Shown here in pieces: positions 52,083 through 62,919 of a stretch of DNA of 64,000 nt. The notes below the pieces were generated by a model. That model worked only from the letters and a program-made list of their open reading frames with translations, was not told where the DNA came from and searched no databases. The position numbers and the translations under genes are program-made. The stretch is from Bdellovibrionota bacterium (lineage in GTDB: Bacteria > Bdellovibrionota > Bdellovibrionia > Bdellovibrionales > Bdellovibrionaceae), in assembly GCA_963170155.1 (NCBI GenBank), contig CAUJGP010000021.1:62001-126000 (forward strand). The letters are read 5' to 3'. The stretch's first letter is position 1. Every line of letters begins with the position of its first letter.

Positions 52083-52932
52083 TCAAATCCTGTTTTATGT
52101 ACCTGAACGTGTGCGTTGGTGGGTAATATCCATAGGAGCTGTGATTATTTTTGATGTTTTGCGATTTAGAAGAAAAATTGTTCTACGAAATATGGATATT
52201 GTTTTTCCTCAAATATCGGTGCAAGAAAAAAAAAGATTGGCTCGGAATTCTTTTAAAAATCTTCTTTATAGTTTTTATGAGTTTTGTTTACTTCCATCCA
52301 TTGATGAAAAATGGATTCGTCATCACGTGGAGTTCAAGGGATTAAATTATTTAGATGAGGCGAGAAAAAAAGGAAAAGGAGTGTTGTTGCTTTCATTGCA
52401 TTTAGGACACGGAGACATGGCCATTTCTATGTTGGCCCATCATGGTTATCCACTCTCTGTGATCTCAAAGCATTTTAAAGCAAAATGGCTCAATGAGTTT
52501 TGGTTTGGAACAAGGAAAAGATTTGGCGCTCACTTTCTTGATCCTCATGGTCGCAACAGCTCTTTTGATATTTTAAAGATTTTAAAGCAAAAAGGATTCA
52601 TTATTTTTGTTTTAGACCAGTACATGGGCCCTCCTTATGGCTTGGAAACAGAATTCTTCGGAGTTAAAACAGGAACGGCCTATGGTTTATCTCTATTTGC
52701 TCTTAAGACAGGGGCTCCGGTTGTGCCAGTGTGGTCTTATAGAGATGAAAGAGGGAGAAATGTGATTGAGGCTGGACCAGAGGTTGAGATGATTCAAGGA
52801 GCGACGAAAGATGAGACTTTACTCTTGACCACGCAACAATATAATCATGTTCTGGAAAAACTCATCCGCAAGCATCCAGAGGATTGGTTGTGGATTCATC
52901 GGCGTTGGAAGAAATACCGTTCCGATCTCTAG
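52045..52932 (+). CDS. lpxL: lipid A biosynthesis acyltransferase (LpxL/HtrB family)
   Basis: 295 residues with an N-terminal membrane anchor and the lysophospholipid-acyltransferase catalytic motif HLGHGD (HxxxxD) near residue 120. Later motifs are VLDQYMGPPYG near 190 and PVVPVWSYRD near 230. The family transfers a secondary acyl chain from ACP to Kdo2-lipid A. GTG start at 52045 has GGAGGG five bases ahead, inside lpxK. The exact chain and position cannot be told. Confidence 0.92.
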   Translation: MRSFLVVCGRGISQILFYVPERVRWWVISIGAVIIFDVLRFRRKIVLRNMDIVFPQISVQEKKRLARNSFKNLLYSFYEFCLLPSIDEKWIRHHVEFKGLNYLDEARKKGKGVLLLSLHLGHGDMAISMLAHHGYPLSVISKHFKAKWLNEFWFGTRKRFGAHFLDPHGRNSSFDILKILKQKGFIIFVLDQYMGPPYGLETEFFGVKTGTAYGLSLFALKTGAPVVPVWSYRDERGRNVIEAGPEVEMIQGATKDETLLLTTQQYNHVLEKLIRKHPEDWLWIHRRWKKYRSDL

Positions 52933-53194
52933 AGGGTGAAGCACTAGTATTTTGTCAGGTGATTTCGGTAAATATAAATACGTGAGTCCTAAAATAATAA
53001 AATAAGTCTGGTGATGCATTTGTTTTCAGCTTGTCTTCAGGGATTTTATGTTGCGTCTTAAGCTGAGATCATGAATACTAAAAAGTGCTAGAATGGCAAA
53101 AGATTTTGAATTTGCGCATGGCCCACATGTTCTCATAGAGGGCCAGGCGATGAGAAAGAAGACAATGATATCTTTTATAAATTTGAGGATTCAT

Positions 53195-54388
53195 TTGAAA
53201 AAAAATTCTAGCTATAAAATCATTTTATTTATTTTAGCCATAGGCATGTTGACGTCATGCTCAAGTCCTTTTCTTAAACATGAAGAGCCAACGCGATTGA
53301 GCGTTGATGATGAGATTCCAGAGATTCAGATTAAAGAAATGGGTGAAGATCCCAATATCAATAAAAGAGAATCGGGTGCGGTTCTGACAGAGACAGAGAA
53401 TGCAGAAGGAGCATTGCCTTCTGCTCCTTCTCCGTTGGGTGAACTTCGAAATAAGGAAACCTCTGTGATGGGTTCTAAATCAAAAAATCCAAAAAAAGGT
53501 AAAAAAGCGAAAAAAGAAACGTCAAAAGGGGGAACACAAACTCTGACTCAGCAAAAAGACGATGAGCTTCAAAAATCAACCTCATCATCAAAAGAGTCGA
53601 ATACTGTTTCCTCTGGTGAAACGAAGCGCAGAGAACCGTTACATGAAAGCAGTGTTGGCTTTAGTCCAGGATCACGCCGGCCTGAAAAAGATCCCTTCAG
53701 AGTGGGGGAAAAGGTTGTTATGAGTGTTCGATATTTTAGAGCTCAAGCGGGCGAATTGACCTTAGAAGTCAAACCAATGGTGGAGGTGAATGGACGAAAA
53801 TCCTACCGGTGGTATTCAGGTTTAAGAACTACGGGATTATTTTCACGGTTTTATTCCATTGAAGATTGGGCAGAAACTTTGGTGGATTTTGAGACTTTGA
53901 TTCCTTCTGTTTATACTTTGCAAGTGAAGGAAAGCGCGCAATTAAAAAATGGAAAAGGTTATTTTAATTCGAATAATTTAAAAGCTGTCTACGCCGAAAA
54001 AAAATATACAGAAAAAAAAGGACATGAGGAAAAACACCAGGAATGGCAAATCGCACCTTATTCGCAAAATGTATTCAGCGCTGCTTTTTACATGAGAATT
54101 TTTAATTATGAGGTAGGTAAAGAGTATAAATTTTATGTGTCTGATGATGAGAAGAATCTCATGTTTAAAGGCAAAGCCTTGCGAAGAGAAAAAGTGAGTA
54201 CGGATGCTGGCATTTTTGAGACGATCGTGGTGAAGCCTGAGTTCGAATTAAACGGTGTTTTTAAGCCAGTTGGAGATATTTTCTTTTGGCTGACAGACGA
54301 TGATCGTAAGTTGATTGTGCGTATTGAATCAGAAATTAAGATTGGAACGTTAGTCATGGAAGCCATTAAAGTTGAACGAGGCGAGTAA
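53195..54388 (+). CDS. DUF3108-domain lipoprotein
   Basis: About 397 residues. The TTG at 53195 gives a classic lipoprotein signal (LKKNSSYKIILFILAIGMLTSC, shown here in pieces: KKNSSYK, then IILFILAIG, then MLTSC) and has GAGG six bases upstream, so it is preferred to ATGs at 53093 and 53150. A Lys/Ser/Thr-rich linker follows (KGKKAKKETSKGG), then a C-terminal DUF3108 domain (SVRYFRAQAGELTLEVKP ... GDIFFWLTDDDRKLIVRIESEIKIG). DUF3108 proteins are periplasmic beta-sandwich proteins of unknown role, often near cell-envelope genes. Confidence 0.75.
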   Translation: MKKNSSYKIILFILAIGMLTSCSSPFLKHEEPTRLSVDDEIPEIQIKEMGEDPNINKRESGAVLTETENAEGALPSAPSPLGELRNKETSVMGSKSKNPKKGKKAKKETSKGGTQTLTQQKDDELQKSTSSSKESNTVSSGETKRREPLHESSVGFSPGSRRPEKDPFRVGEKVVMSVRYFRAQAGELTLEVKPMVEVNGRKSYRWYSGLRTTGLFSRFYSIEDWAETLVDFETLIPSVYTLQVKESAQLKNGKGYFNSNNLKAVYAEKKYTEKKGHEEKHQEWQIAPYSQNVFSAAFYMRIFNYEVGKEYKFYVSDDEKNLMFKGKALRREKVSTDAGIFETIVVKPEFELNGVFKPVGDIFFWLTDDDRKLIVRIESEIKIGTLVMEAIKVERGE

Positions 54389-54499
54389 GATAAGATTGGT
54401 GTGCGATTATTGTTCCATTCGCTGCCTTATTGAAAACCCAGGTGACTTTGACCTGACAAAACTCCCACTTTTGATTGGCATTAAAAAGAAACGGTGAGA

Positions 54500-54514
54500 C
54501 TCAATAAAATTGAG
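54500..54514. terminator. short hairpin between convergent genes
   Basis: CTCAAT, AAA, ATTGAG, followed by a short CTCTTT; a further hairpin CAGGT ... ACCTG lies at 54439-54455. Either could end the DUF3108 transcript or the convergent one, weakly. Confidence 0.35.
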
Positions 54515-54561
54515 CTCTTTGCTACCTTGAAATTCTTTTGCGGTTTTGCGGAGGCGACGAG

Positions 54562-55215
54562 TTAGTGATCGATTTGTTCCCATCCAGCGACTCTTCCGGA
54601 TTCAAAATAAATGATTCTACTTTGAAGTTGATATCCGTCAGTAGAGGGGGTGTAGCGTTTGTATCTCCAACGTTGGTTGCCATAAAGAGCATTGCCAGAA
54701 ATATCGATAGAATCAGGTTGTCCCCAACTTTTTTTGACATAATCAAAAGGCATTCCCAGGGCGATATCTTTTGCGGCAATTAGATCTTCTGTTGCTTCAT
54801 CTGGCTCTAAGGGTCTTTTACCTACGCCTTTTTTTCGTAACCACATTTGTCGCGCGTAATAGCCATTTTGTTTTAAAAAATCGAGTTGCTCTTGCGGATT
54901 TTTAAGCCAAGGCTGGTTTTGAAAGTACTGTCTTTTTTCTCGTTCATCGGTGAGCTGAAGCTCTCGGCTTTTAATCTCCAGAGCCTCTTGAAATTTCATT
55001 TGTCCTTCGGGTGATTGCAGTTCTTCAGCACTCATTCCAAGTTGCGCAAGAGTTTTTTGCCATTGCTGGTGAGAGAGAGAAGAAGAATGAGAAGTATTCA
55101 GGTGTTTAGATTTTTTAGAAGCAGAGGAATAGCCACTTTCAGGGCTTCTGTCCAGATGGCTGCAAGAACATAACAGAAAAAGAAAACAGATGACTAGCAA
55201 ATTCCATTTTTTCAT
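54562..55215 (-). CDS. lipoprotein with BamE/SmpA-like C-terminal domain
   Basis: 217 residues; signal peptide ending in a lipobox LLCSC, followed by a Ser-rich linker and a helical stretch. The last 75 residues (AAKDIALGMPFDYVKKSWGQPDS ... QRWRYKRY ... RIIYFESGRVAGWE) match the BamE/SmpA fold, found in outer-membrane assembly lipoproteins. The start is ATG 55215 with GGAGGG upstream; TTG 55218 is an artefact. It is coupled to the preceding short frame by TGATG. Confidence 0.75.
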   Translation of the reverse strand: MKKWNLLVICFLFLLCSCSHLDRSPESGYSSASKKSKHLNTSHSSSLSHQQWQKTLAQLGMSAEELQSPEGQMKFQEALEIKSRELQLTDEREKRQYFQNQPWLKNPQEQLDFLKQNGYYARQMWLRKKGVGKRPLEPDEATEDLIAAKDIALGMPFDYVKKSWGQPDSIDISGNALYGNQRWRYKRYTPSTDGYQLQSRIIYFESGRVAGWEQIDH

Positions 55216-55382
55216 CAACGCCCTCCTTGCGGATCATTTTTAACAAGTCGGTCTCGCGAAATTAAAATAGACTTCGTTGTCTTTTCCAAATCTCCCTCTG
55301 ACGCCTGAAAGATGCGCCCTCGTTCAATTTGATCTGCGAATGACTCGTATTGTAGTTCGTCAATAATATCGGTTTTTAAAGG
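55215..55382 (-). pseudogene. coding-like stretch coupled to the BamE-like gene
   Basis: On the minus strand an open stretch of 55 codons (DIIDELQYESFADQIERGR, then IFQASEGDLEKTT, then KSILISRDRLVKNDP) ends in TGA overlapping the next ATG (TGATG). It has no good start codon. It is in the same frame as the FliL-like gene, two stop codons later; a second coding-like piece (TLNQTPEITFKNRYY) in another frame abuts it. This may be a frameshifted or decayed small gene, or one using an unusual start. Confidence 0.45.
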
Positions 55383-55400
55383 TTATTTCTGGAGTCTGGT

Positions 55401-56339
55401 TTAAGGTTTAAGAAAAAAATTGTGCAACTCTACTTTTTTGATAACTCCATCAGATAGCTTTTTATTAATTTCTTTCTGTAATCGTTGTTTTAGCAATTCT
55501 TTACCATTGACGGAATCGAGCGTATTGTAAGTCATTTTTTCAATGGTTCTTTGAACTAAATCAATCATCTCGCTTTCTCGATTTTTAAATTCCACGACCA
55601 CATCATTAGAGTTCCCTACGAAAACAAATTCAAAATAAGACATAGGGTTGTCGTCAGACCCTTTCACTCTTTTGAGGTTAACAACGATAGGTTTCATTTT
55701 AAAGGTGTAAACTTTAACTCGTGGTGAATTATAGAAGGGCTCGACTTCTTCTTGAAGGTCATAGGAGAAAGAGACATCTGAAAGCTCTTTCATTGAACCG
55801 TAAAATTGATAGTCGTTAAAAATTGAGAGATCGTCCTTCAAAATCTTGTAATAAAGATAAAAAATGGATGTAAAAAAAATGAAAAATGAAAAAAAGAGGA
55901 TTTTTCTTTTTTTGGACCAAGCACTGAACTTTTGAAAGAGAGATGTCGCTTTGGCGGAAAAAGCTTTCCAAAGGCTAGAAATTTTTTTTGGTAGTTCTAA
56001 AATGATCCAGATAATTAAATATTTTAAGCGAATGAAAACCTTTTCATAAAAGTGAACCATTATTTTTTGGATTTTTTTTTGTAACCTTGAGAGACGTTTT
56101 ATCAGTGAAGAAGAGGGCGCTTGATTTTGGTTCTCACCTATATCAAGCGACTCGATATCGGCATTGAGCCCAAGGAAGTCGGATTGGAGTTGGTTTAATT
56201 CTTTATCCAAGTTAGGAATTGCCTTGGCGAGGAGGGCGTCCGCATCTTCATTAGAGTCTGATTCAAGTTCATCCAATAAACCGTTATTGGTCAAAGTTGT
56301 CGCCTTCTTTTTTTCTTTGTTTGATGACTCTTGATCCAA
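55401..56339 (-). CDS. single-pass membrane protein with FliL-like periplasmic domain
   Basis: 312 residues. The N-terminal half is polar and includes a basic/amphipathic stretch; a membrane helix at about 147-166 (ILFFSFFIFFTSIFYLYY). The C-terminal 140 residues resemble FliL: YTFKMKPIVVNL, YFEFVFVGNSNDVVVEF, then SVNGKELLKQRLQKEINKKL and VELHNFFLKP at the end. FliL surrounds the flagellar stator and modulates torque; relatives also serve other ion-driven motors. No flagellar genes are nearby. TTG start at 56339 with AGAGGA upstream. Confidence 0.65.
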   Translation of the reverse strand: MDQESSNKEKKKATTLTNNGLLDELESDSNEDADALLAKAIPNLDKELNQLQSDFLGLNADIESLDIGENQNQAPSSSLIKRLSRLQKKIQKIMVHFYEKVFIRLKYLIIWIILELPKKISSLWKAFSAKATSLFQKFSAWSKKRKILFFSFFIFFTSIFYLYYKILKDDLSIFNDYQFYGSMKELSDVSFSYDLQEEVEPFYNSPRVKVYTFKMKPIVVNLKRVKGSDDNPMSYFEFVFVGNSNDVVVEFKNRESEMIDLVQRTIEKMTYNTLDSVNGKELLKQRLQKEINKKLSDGVIKKVELHNFFLKP

Positions 56340-56361
56340 GGATTCCTCTTGTTGTTAATCT

Positions 56362-56499
56362 TTATTCATTGTTATCGTGTCGCCGACCCATTGTTGAATG
56401 GATTCGTGGCTCTTTATTCGCCATCCTGATCCAGAGGGTGTCCTTTGATGTTATCAACAGAGAAGGGTCGAAAACAAGTGATAAGGAGACCTTATCCAA
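56362..56499 (-). CDS. small ORF upstream of the FliL-like gene
   Basis: A 45-codon frame from TTG 56499 (DKVSLSLVFDPSLLITSKD, TLWIRMANKEPRIHSTMGRR) to TAA 56362. It reads like real protein and lies 23 bases ahead of the FliL-like start on the same strand, but has a weak ribosome-binding site and no known homologue. Confidence 0.3.
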   Translation of the reverse strand: MDKVSLSLVFDPSLLITSKDTLWIRMANKEPRIHSTMGRRHDNNE

Positions 56500-56587
56500 A
56501 AACTCTTACGATTGTTGAGTTCATAAATTCATTCGTTTTAAACCCGGGATTATCAAAGAATTTTTTAAGCAATTATTAATTGGAACC

Positions 56588-57889
56588 CTAAGTTGCTTCC
56601 AGAGATCTTTCCAATTGACCCAACTCTTTTTTGTATCCTTTAATGCGGTCGTTCAAGGTGCTTTTAGGCATACCAAGGTCAATTGCTGTTTTTCTTTGGT
56701 TCCCTCTATTTTGCCTAAGACGGGTGAGGATCATATTTTTTTCCATTTCTTTTACAAGATTTTCTTTTTTACTTAAGATAAGCGATGTTTCAGGAAAACT
56801 TTGAGGATCATTGAAATTAAAATCAATCAGGTTATGAACCATGGTTTCATTGATTGTTTGACTGCCGTAAAGTGCGGAGGCTCTTGATACCACATTTTTT
56901 AATTCTCGAATATTGCCCGGCCAATTATGGCTTTTAAGAAGTTTAATAGCTGAGAATGAAAAGCGAATTTTCTTTTCTTTGCAAATACTGTAAAAGATGT
57001 CTTCAAAATCCTCCATGCGCTCTCTTAAGGAGGGGGTGGTGATGGTGATCACATTGATTCGATAAAACAGATCGGAACGAAAAGAATTGCCTTTAATTTT
57101 ATCAAATAAATTTTGATGAGTTGCGGAGATCACTCGAACATCTGTTTTAATGACTTTGTCTGATCCTACGGCTCTGATTTCGCGATTTTCAAGGGCGCGT
57201 AAAAGCTTGGCTTGCAAATTATAAGAAAGATCTCCAATTTCGTCTAAAAAAAGAGTGCCACCTCGGGCTGTCTCGAAGGCTCCCTTTCGGTCGCTGATGG
57301 CTCCTGTAAAGCTTCCTTTTGTATGACCGAACAATTCACTTTCAATTAAGCTTTCAGCCAAAGCGCTACAGTTCACGCAAATGAAGGGGCCATCGGCGCG
57401 CTCAGAGTTAGAGTGTATCGCTTGAGCGGTGAGCTCTTTACCACTTCCTGAAGGACCTAAAATCAGTACGGGATAAGAGGATTGCGCCATTTTTGGGATG
57501 GTCTCAAGAATTTTGCTCCACTTGGAGTTATTGGTTTTAAAAAAACTTTTTAAAGTGGAAGGAAAAGCCTTATTCGCTGTCGATTCTTGCTCATCAGTCG
57601 TAAATTCAAATTGAAAGTCGCTGATCTCAATTTTGTCTCCGGGTGTCAGTAAGGCTTCAATAATACGGGTGCCATTAACAAAAGTCCCGGAGCTAGAGCG
57701 GAGATCTCGAATGGTGTAGTGCTCATCATCTTTTTTTTCAATACGGCAATGCCGAGGGTCTGTTTTTCCATAAGGAAGGGGAATATTAGCATCCGTGGAG
57801 CATCCTATGATTGTGAGCGGTGAATTGAGGCTGTAAGGAATGATTTGTTCATTACAGTACAGCTTTAAAAAGTAATTCACTTTTGACAT
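56588..57889 (-). CDS. FHA-domain sigma-54-dependent activator
   Basis: 433 residues. An N-terminal FHA domain (residues 20-95; DPRHCRIEKKD, RDLRSSSGTFVNG) binds phospho-threonine and replaces the receiver seen in NtrC proteins. The AAA+ domain follows: Walker A GPSGSGKE at 145-152, sigma-54 loop GSFTGA at 192-197 (usual GAFTGA, with Ser for Ala), Walker B LFLDEIGD. A Fis-type HTH (RKTAIDLGMPKSTLNDRIKGY) ends the protein. It should be controlled by a Ser/Thr kinase. AGGGGGG precedes the ATG. A good sigma-54 promoter lies upstream, facing this gene. Confidence 0.93.
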   Translation of the reverse strand: MSKVNYFLKLYCNEQIIPYSLNSPLTIIGCSTDANIPLPYGKTDPRHCRIEKKDDEHYTIRDLRSSSGTFVNGTRIIEALLTPGDKIEISDFQFEFTTDEQESTANKAFPSTLKSFFKTNNSKWSKILETIPKMAQSSYPVLILGPSGSGKELTAQAIHSNSERADGPFICVNCSALAESLIESELFGHTKGSFTGAISDRKGAFETARGGTLFLDEIGDLSYNLQAKLLRALENREIRAVGSDKVIKTDVRVISATHQNLFDKIKGNSFRSDLFYRINVITITTPSLRERMEDFEDIFYSICKEKKIRFSFSAIKLLKSHNWPGNIRELKNVVSRASALYGSQTINETMVHNLIDFNFNDPQSFPETSLILSKKENLVKEMEKNMILTRLRQNRGNQRKTAIDLGMPKSTLNDRIKGYKKELGQLERSLEAT

Positions 57890-57972
57890 AAGATCCCCCC
57901 TGTATAGTGATGGCTTGAGCTAGTCTTGGTTACTTTACGTGAGTTGCTTCTAGCCAATGATGAATCGTTTAC

Positions 57973-57990
57973 TGGCAAATAGTATGCCAT
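57973..57990 (-). promoter_or_regulatory. sigma-54 (-24/-12) promoter upstream of the FHA activator gene
   Basis: On the minus strand TGGCAT, five bases, TTGCC: GG and GC are ten bases apart, the diagnostic spacing of sigma-54 promoters (consensus TGGCAC-N5-TTGC). The leader to the ATG at 57889 would be about 75 bases. The element is almost symmetric, so the plus strand reads TGGCAA-N5-ATGCC and could also fire toward engB, about 65 bases ahead of its start. Confidence 0.65.
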
Positions 57991-58065
57991 GTAAAAAAGT
58001 AATTTTTTTCCAGATAAGAGTGGGAATGTCTTGTTTTTAGGACTTAATTCTTAGAAAAGAGAGAA

Positions 58066-58714
58066 ATGAATGAGAAAAACCATAAAATGAACAAACCTCT
58101 GAAAACAGCTCGGTACATAAAAAGTGCCTTTTTCCCCAAAGATTTCCCAGAAGGTGGAGTTGCTGAAATTGCGATCATTGGGAGATCAAATGCTGGTAAA
58201 TCATCCTTGGTCAATGCCTGGACGAAAACATCCATCGCTAAAGTGAGTCAAACACCTGGTAAAACTCGTCTTCTCAACTTTTATGACTTGGGAAGGTATC
58301 GATTAGTGGATATGCCAGGGTATGGCTATGCTTCTCGTGCACGTAGCGAAATGCAAGAGTATAAACAAATTGTCGAAGATTATTTTGCCATCCGTTCAGA
58401 TGTTGTTTGCCTCGTGCTTATTATGGATCTCCGTAGAAAATGGAGTGAAGAAGAAGAGATGTTGAAAAAATTTGCTAGTATGATTGATCGTCCTCTTGTC
58501 GTCGTCGCTAGTAAAGTAGATAAGGTGAATCAAAGTGAGCGTCATACTTTGGTGAAGAAGCTTGAAAAGTTTCTTCAAGGAACTCCTTATTATTTGATTT
58601 CTTCGGCTACTGGCAAAGGCATTCCTCAGTTAGATGAAGCGCTCTACCAACATTATGTGATTCCTTATCTTGAAAGACAAGAGCGCGAGAAGTTAGCGTT
58701 AAAAGGAGAGGATT

Positions 58715-58728
<14 letters not shown>
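58066..58728 (+). CDS. engB: ribosome biogenesis GTPase EngB/YsxC
   Basis: 220 residues: G1 GRSNAGKSSLVN near 43, G2 SQTPGKTRLLNF, G3 DMPGYGYA near 85, G4 ASKVDK near 148, G5 SSATGKG. EngB assists large-subunit assembly. The ATG at 58066 follows AGAGAGAA; an internal ATG at 58087 is possible. It overlaps kdsB by 14 bases and starts the engB-kdsB-pyrG-kdsD operon. Confidence 0.93.
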
Positions 58729-62154
<3,426 letters not shown>

Positions 62155-62373
62155 AAAAGAATTGTTTGAAGAGACTGTGAATGACGAATCACCTTCTCTT
62201 CATTTTGATCTCGAATGAAATCATGAATCTCATGAGCCTATAAAGTGTAAATAAAAATTGAAAAAAGACTTGAGAACTTCGCGCCAATCATTCAAGGAAG
62301 TGTTTTTTGACCCTTCTTTGTTCGATTTGAGTTTCCTGCGGATCTCTTGTCTTTTTCCAATTAAATTTGAAGT

Positions 62374-62393
62374 TTATAAAATTAATTTTATAA
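62374..62393. repeat. 20-base AT palindrome
   Basis: TTATAAAATTAATTTTATAA is perfectly self-complementary and lies between the convergent ends of kdsD and the Cys-rich protein gene. With no GC it is not a standard terminator. Confidence 0.35.
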
Positions 62394-62410
62394 TGTTGAT
62401 TTATTGAGTT

Positions 62411-62776
62411 TTACTTTACTTCGCACCAACCACGATCACCAAGAACCCAAGTCCATTGACCACGTTCGCAACGAAATTCAACTCTCATTTTTTTCTGCCT
62501 GTATCCGGGAGTGTAGACTTGATCACAGAAAGATCCTTCGTTGGAATATCCACAATCTGTGTAAGCAGTGATGTGTCCGAGGCGGCCATCCACCTTACAG
62601 TACAATTCTACGGCCTGATCGTTACAAGATCCACGAGAGGGGCGCTTGCGATCAAAATCAAAAGAATCTCTTGGACTACTGGTCGCAGAAGCCGAAAATC
62701 CGGACAACACGCTGAGACCAATTACTGCAGCTCCTACAAATTGTTTCCATCGACGCGATAGAATATTTTTTTTCAT
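62411..62776 (-). CDS. small exported Cys-rich protein
   Basis: 121 residues with a signal peptide (residues 1-32, ending SASA) and a mature part with six cysteines (GSCNDQ, LYCKVD, TDCGYS, SFCDQV, FRCERG, GWCEVK), probably three disulfides. The pattern CERGQWTWVLGDRGWC near the end suggests a small stable fold. No family recognised. GGGGGGG lies about five bases before the ATG. Confidence 0.7.
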   Translation of the reverse strand: MKKNILSRRWKQFVGAAVIGLSVLSGFSASATSSPRDSFDFDRKRPSRGSCNDQAVELYCKVDGRLGHITAYTDCGYSNEGSFCDQVYTPGYRQKKMRVEFRCERGQWTWVLGDRGWCEVK

Positions 62777-62866
62777 AAAAATCCCCCCCCTTTTTATTTT
62801 TTGAAAGTGTCATTTTGATTTTTTTAAAACCTAATGAACAAAATTGCAAAAGAGAGGCCAATGGCA

Positions 62867-62913
62867 TTTGGAGTCACTATGGCTCTGTCATAAGGCTCTG
62901 CGTTGACTCCAAA
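62867..62913 (-). repeat. stem-loop downstream of the S74 fibre gene
   Basis: TTTGGAGTCA (62867-62876) and TGACTCCAAA (62904-62913) form a perfect ten-base stem. On the minus strand the loop has two direct copies of CAGAGCC. It lies just past the fibre gene stop. The T-run is on the 5' side of the stem in that strand, so a simple terminator is unlikely. Confidence 0.5.
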
Positions 62914-62919
62914 AAAATA

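Noticed and set aside
53093-53194. N-terminal extension of the DUF3108 lipoprotein from ATG 53093
   Set aside because: It would bury the lipoprotein signal behind 34 residues, and the TTG at 53195 has a well-placed GAGG site.
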